DNA of 64,000 nt, from NCBI RefSeq assembly GCF_017591425.1, contig NW_024466512.1:28449501-28513500 (forward strand), read 5' to 3'. The DNA is from Ochotona curzoniae. Lineage: Eukaryota; Chordata; Mammalia; Lagomorpha; Ochotonidae. The number at the start of each line of letters is the position of its first letter. Position 1 is the first letter of the stretch. Below are positions 58,765 through 64,000 of the stretch, piece after piece. Made by a program: the position numbers and the translations under genes. The notes below the pieces were generated by a model that was not told the DNA's origin, made no database searches, and saw nothing but the letters and a program-made list of their open reading frames with translations.

Positions 58765-58975
58765 TGTGGACTTTCTCCCTAATGATTAAGACATCTGCCT
58801 CCCCATCTCAGAGATTGCTGAAGCACTAGGGTTTCCGCCTTGTGACAGGCCTGGACGGCATTCCTGACTCCTGACTGTGGATCTGGCTCAGCCCCAGGCA
58901 GTGAGGACACTGGGAGAGTGAGTGAACAGAGTGGAACTCTATTAAATAAAACTACTAAGAAAAAAGATTTAAATG
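58765..58975 (+). mobile_element. SINE, diverged
   Basis: Middle part ctgactgtggatctggctcag and gtgaacagagtggaactc with a degraded tail. Confidence 0.55.
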
Positions 58976-59079
58976 TTTTTTAAAAATTCACTGTGAGTTA
59001 AGTAAATTATAGAATATATAACTAGAGGAATGATATGCAAAATATCAAAATATAAAACTATTCACCAATATTTTTTTAA

Positions 59080-59375
59080 TTAAAGATTTATTTTAATTTT
59101 TGTTGGAAAGAGATTTATACAGAGAAGATAGAAAAAGGGTTTTTTATTCTCTGGTTCAATCCTCAAGTGGCTGCAATAGCCAGAGGTGAGCCAATCCACA
59201 GCCAGGAGCCTCTTCCAGGTCTCTCACGTTGGTGCAGAGTCCCAAGACTTTGGGCCATCCTCAACAGCTTTCCCAGGACACAAGCAGGGAAATGGATAGC
59301 AAGTGGAGCAGGCATTTGAGATACCAGCGCACACAATGTGCGGATTTAGCTACTGAGCCATTGCACCAAACCTTC
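59080..59375 (-). mobile_element. C-SINE
   Basis: aaagatttattttaatttttg to actgagccattgcacc. Confidence 0.85.
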
Positions 59376-59389
59376 ACCCAAACTTTCTA

Positions 59390-59665
59390 AAAGTACATTA
59401 TTTGAAAGATGGCACAAAAGCGGAGAAAAAAAAATAAACACTACTGGATCACCCTCCAAATGCCAACAGCCAGCAGTAGCCAGCCTGCTGCAAGGAGCTG
59501 AGGACTTGGGCACCCATAGACTCAAGCTGGCATCTGTGGCCTCCCAGATGGACAGCAGGCTGGAATTGAGACCAGAGCCAGGATTTAGAACCAGGCTCTC
59601 TCACACGGGATGGGGCTGTTCAAAGTAGCACCTCAATTGCCAAGGCCAAATGCCTGCTCCCAAGG
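59390..59665 (-). mobile_element. SINE, older subtype
   Basis: cattatttgaaagatggcac to caattgccaaggccaaatgc; follows the previous copy directly. Confidence 0.65.
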
Positions 59666-59979
59666 TTCCTTTAAAACACAGGAATGTGCTTAATATCACG
59701 ATCATGGCAGATATGAAGTTAAACACATGGCCCACTCTTATCTCTAATTAAAAAGGAACACACTCCCCTAAAAGTATGTACTTTGAAAATGTAGGGTTTA
59801 AGAGACTCTCTTGAATTGTCCTTGAATTACTGTTTAGGGACTTGCACCTGGAAGGTGGATAGAAAATGTAAGCTCCTTGCCCTCTCCAAGGTAATTTCTG
59901 TATTATGTAAGGTACAGAACATTGTTTTATACATTTTGACTACTGAGTTAAAATTAACATCTATGCATTAAGAAAGGAA

Positions 59980-60255
59980 TTCTTCAATGCTGACATCTCA
60001 TGTGGATGCTGGTTCAAGCCCTTGCTGCTCCACTTCTGATCCAGCTCTCAACTAACGAGCTCAGAAAGCAGCACAAGATGGGCCAAGTGCTTTGGCCCCA
60101 GCACCCACCTGGGAGACCCACAAGAAGCTCCTGACTCCTGCCTGGTGCAGCTTTGAGTATTGTGGTCATTGGGGAAGTGAACCAGCAGATGGAAGGTATC
60201 TCCCTTTCTTCTCCTCTCTCTAACTCTGCCTTTCAAATGAAAAAATTTATTTTAA
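59980..60255 (+). mobile_element. SINE
   Basis: atgctgacatctcatgtggatgc to ctttcaaatgaaaaaatt. Confidence 0.8.
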
Positions 60256-60259
60256 AAGG

Positions 60260-62285
60260 AAGGTAGGAGGAGAATTCAGCAAACAAAATGTTGCAGGCAA
60301 TTTTTCCTAAGTTTTAAGATATGCAAAGCTGAAAATGTGCCATGTTTTCTTCTATTCACTGATTCAAATGTATTAGTCTTTCACTGGCTTCACAATTCCA
60401 AAGGAGTATTAATTCTGATGTATAGTGACCTATGACAGGCTAATATGCCGGACCTTAAAGAACTGATTTGAAGAAACAATAGAAACCCAACCTCCCTGGC
60501 TAGTTCTCCTCCTCCAAAGATCTGTATAACAGAACTGAGTTTATTTTGGTTTTCATGAGGCCCCAGATGCCAGCAACAATAGTTTGCCAAGCTGAGTGGC
60601 TGGACCAGACACCCCCTATCTTACTCCACCAAGTGGCCATGGGAGAGAAGTCCCAGAACACTCTAGCATTCCCTACAAGCCAGGCCCAGAAAAGAGTTTC
60701 AACAAAGCCACCTGAACATTCCCTTGCAACATGGGGAAAGGATTCCTAGCTCATTCAAGAGTGTAAAGAGGGGTTCACCTGCTGGGAAACAGAGTAAAGA
60801 AACACAGCAACACTGAGCACTGTGCTTAGGGGTGAGCCCACTGGAGGCACAGCAGGCTGCAGGCTGTGAGCTGTGCAGGACCTAACGGAAAGGGAACCTC
60901 ACAAGAAGGTAATGTCCCCCCAACACACTGTCATGGATAAGCGGTAAGAGGCATGCTGTAGGAGGCACCAGAAGGAAACAGGAGAGCTGCAGGAGGATCC
61001 TGCTGACGATGGTCTCAAAGACCTCCCGGATAGAGCAGCCAGCACGGCCTCTGCACCACACGTACCACCTGGGTCCCCTCACTACCCCTACCCTTCCAAA
61101 GGGTCCAACAGCAGTTGTCACAGGTGCATAGAGAAGAGAAGTGGACTGAGAGAAAAGGCACCAACTGCACCCTCTCCCCAAATCAGGCTCCATGGTCCCT
61201 GGGGCTGAGACCAGATGTTGTGATTTTAGAACAAAATTTATGAATTTAATAATGGGACTTCATACCTTCATACTTCCAGATAATGACCGGGAAAATCTAT
61301 ACATCTGATGGAAGTTTTATCTGCAGTAAGAGGAGCAGGCAGGGAACAACCCACAGGGTGAACTCATTTGCACAGAGGGGGAAAAAGTCTAAAATTGCCT
61401 TCTGCTTCCCTCTGGAAAATCCACTTTGCTTAATAAATAAGAGTACACAGTAACATCAACAAGTTACCCTTTTAGCAGTGTCTGACACTCTATGCATCCC
61501 ATCAGCATTATTTTTATTATTAAAGAGCAATAATAAAGGATTTGATCTTCCACATTTATAAGAACTGCAACAGTTATACAGGTGACAGTTAACCTCTAAG
61601 CAAAAAAAAAAAAAAAGGTATTTACAGAACAATTTGGCATTATTATAACCATCTTTTTTCATTGCACCATGCTTTCTGTGTATGCATATATCAAGTTCAA
61701 GTGTATACAGAATCCTTTTCAATGCTCTCACACAGTGTTAACCTACAGGAGCATCTGCTGGGTAGGGTCAGTTTGCTAGTTTTACAAAAGAATGTACTCC
61801 TAGGTCAGCAGCAACATTCAATTCCCTGGAGTTGGAAAGCTGACACATGCATGTGAGAGCAGTTCCTTGGGTGATTCAACGTCAAGTCAGGGCTGCCGAT
61901 CATTGGCCCAGGTGAAGAGTAAAGCTTTTCATCAAACTAGAAGGCAGACTTCTAAGCTTTTGCTTTAGTTGGTGCCACATAGGCAAAACCAACCAACCAA
62001 GCAAGCCAACTCAGTGAATGGCTTAAATAATTGATAACTAGAATAAGCTAACGAATTCACTCATCAACTATTTACCAAGTTCTTCTTCAGGGTCAGGTTC
62101 AGTATCAGGCCTGGGTCCTCAGCACTATCCTGAGGCCCACAAGTGTTTGAATGTGGTTGCTCTCGACTTCCACCAGATGTCAAGCAAGATCTGAACAAAG
62201 ACTTACTTGCACAGCACCATGGCGTACACAGACTCTGCCACGTGAACCAGCCAGGCAAGCCAATACCTGAAACAACAACAAGTCA
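60260..62285. other. Unassigned DNA
   Basis: No gene recognised. A run near 61601; taaataa-rich stretch near 61430. Confidence 0.35.
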
Positions 62286-62289
62286 GCGC

Positions 62290-62535
62290 ATTGTCGTGGA
62301 ACAATGGTGAAGCTGCCTATTGGGACTTAACCTGAGCCACCCATGCCTTCTTCCACTCCTGGCCACTCTACTTCCGATTCAACTCCCTGCTAAGGTACTC
62401 CCTGGACATTAGCAAGTGATGGCTCAAGTACTTGGTTTCTTGCCAGCCTTTGGGAGTCAACTGGATGAAAGAATTGTGAATCAGTGAATGAAAAGAATTC
62501 TACCCAAACCAAAACACTTTTTTAAAAAAAAAGGT
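62290..62535 (+). mobile_element. SINE, diverged
   Basis: gtggaacaatggtgaagctgc to a poly-A near 62525; body ctccctgctaaggtactccc. Confidence 0.6.
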
Positions 62536-63205
62536 CAGTCTATTTAAGGGGTGTATCTGATGATGAATCTAACACAAAAATCTCAAATGGAAACACGGCT
62601 TCGGGGGACGTAGCCCCATTGTTAAAGAGCTACAGGCACCTGCAGGCCTCCAGAGTCATGGGGCCCACATTTCATTTCTGTCACTCTCCTTACCCATTGT
62701 GCAGGAGTGTGGGATAATGGTCCACCAGGTGCTGCGTGAAGGAGCCCAGGAGCCCAAGGCTCTGGTAGGGGACACTCTGAGGCCAGAAGACAACCCACTG
62801 CAAGAGAACCAGAGGTGCAGCGTACCTGTTAGGTCACCGGACAGTCAGCAAGCTCTTGTTTTGGAGAGGGAGTCAAGTAACATGAGTGCTGCCAAATGAA
62901 GTACAGGCCAAAGCAGCTCTGAGCAAAGCCACGTGGACTCAAATGGAAATTTATGCTGGAAAAACCGTGTGATTGCCAAATTCAATGCCCAGGGTGAATG
63001 ACTCCCATTTTTAATGAACTTCATCCAAAACAGCCTCTCCTAAAGTTCATGTTTAAGAATTTACATGCTCTTGCCAGGTCCTGTACTACAGGGACTGTGG
63101 GTTTGGGCTGTACCTCTTGTTTAGAATCATATTCTCTACTTTCACTCTAAAACTGGTGACACACTACACAGACACAGTGATTCAGACTTGTGAAGTTCTA
63201 ACAGT
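62536..63205. other. Unassigned DNA
   Basis: No feature supported. Confidence 0.35.
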
Positions 63206-63214
63206 AATTGCTAA

Positions 63215-63534
63215 GGGTTGATGCAATGGCTCAATTGGCTAATTTTCCACCTACAAGTGACAGCATACCATAATGGGTGCCAGTTTGTGTCCCAGCTGCT
63301 CCACTTCCCATCTAACTCCTTGCTTGTGGCCTGGGGAAGCAGTGGAGAACAGCTCAAGTCTTGGGACCACTGCACCCATGTGGGAGACCAAGAAGCTCCT
63401 GGTTCCTGGTTTTGAATCAGCTCAGCTCTGGCTGTTTCAGCCTTTTGGGCAATGAACCAGTGGATGGAAGTTCTCTCTCTGTCTCTCCTCTCTGTAAATC
63501 TGCCTTTCTAATAAAAAACACACAAACCTTAAGA
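63215..63534 (+). mobile_element. C-SINE with target duplication
   Basis: ggttgatgcaatggctcaattg to ttctaataaaaaacacac; flanked by taattgctaa at about 63205 and 63536. Confidence 0.88.
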
Positions 63535-63539
63535 ATAAT

Positions 63540-64000
63540 TGCTAATCATGTAATGTTTTTGCCATAATTATAACAACGTCTCCTTTTTCTTTTACAAGCA
63601 TTTCTGTGAATAATTATTTAAGCTCCAAAACTTAGTGATCCACTTAGATCTCGGTCAAGAGCAAATCTACTTCCCCCAAGATAGTGTGGGATGGTTCACA
63701 TTCAAATAAAGTATTAAATACCACTGCATCTAAAAAAATCCAGCCAACCAACCAAACAAACAAAAACCAAGTGGAACGAGGGCTGGGGGCATCTGCCAGT
63801 TCCTCTGAATCCCAACTTGAATTTTCAGTTTCCCATCATCTATATTCAAACTCGTTAGAATCCTGGAACAGAAATGCTCTTTCGAAAATGTCCAGAGTTC
63901 AACGCCTCCACTTTCCAAGTGAAGAAACAAGGGTGGAGGTGAGCAGAAGGGAGGCCAGTAAATAACACTGTGGAAACAACCAAGCTCCCGATTCTACAAC
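63540..64000. other. Window end, unassigned
   Basis: No exon or repeat recognised. Confidence 0.35.

Noticed and set aside
50412..64000. SFTPD, expected near MBL1
   Set aside because: I looked for its long collagen exons and lectin exon on both strands and saw none.

Overview
This is mammalian nuclear DNA: split genes with GT/AG introns, a CpG-island promoter, L1, MIR and MaLR-like remnants, and dozens of tRNA-type lagomorph C-SINE copies. The SINE subtype (a gtggcctagaggctaaagtccttg-like head and a caataaaaataaataaatctt-like tail) fits a pika (Ochotona) better than rabbit. That assignment is inference from the repeats; no species name can be read from the sequence.

Region by region. (1) 1-15.4 kb: no exon recognised, only SINEs, a rearranged L1 and AT-rich DNA. 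It is most simply intron 1 of EXOC6, whose first coding exon (15420-15520, minus strand) lies in a strong CpG island (about 14.93-15.87 kb). (2) 15.9-33.5 kb: intergenic, with SINE, MIR and L1 fragments and microsatellites. (3) 33.78-37.6 kb: a complete SFTPA1 gene (lung surfactant protein A) on the plus strand, with TATA box, non-coding exon 1, four coding exons and a 248-residue product. (4) 41.72-44.1 kb: an intronless SLC6A14 (amino acid transporter ATB0,+) retrocopy on the minus strand, with an uninterrupted 639-codon frame, AATAAA and poly(A), inserted at the tail of a SINE. (5) 46.96-50.41 kb: a complete MBL1 gene (mannose-binding lectin A) on the plus strand, four coding exons, 248 residues; the human counterpart is a pseudogene. 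(6) 50.4-64 kb: flank with repeats and no recognisable gene; SFTPD, the usual collectin neighbour, is not in the window.

SFTPA1 and MBL1 are paralogous innate-immune collectins (Cys-rich N-terminus, collagen stalk, coiled-coil neck, C-type lectin domain) sharing the same four-coding-exon, phase-1/1/1-or-2 design. EXOC6 is an exocyst subunit unrelated in function. In human, EXOC6 and the collectins are both on 10q but many megabases apart, so the window implies a synteny breakpoint (or an assembly join) between about 15.6 and 33.8 kb. The most notable object is the open SLC6A14 retrocopy sitting between two collectin genes.
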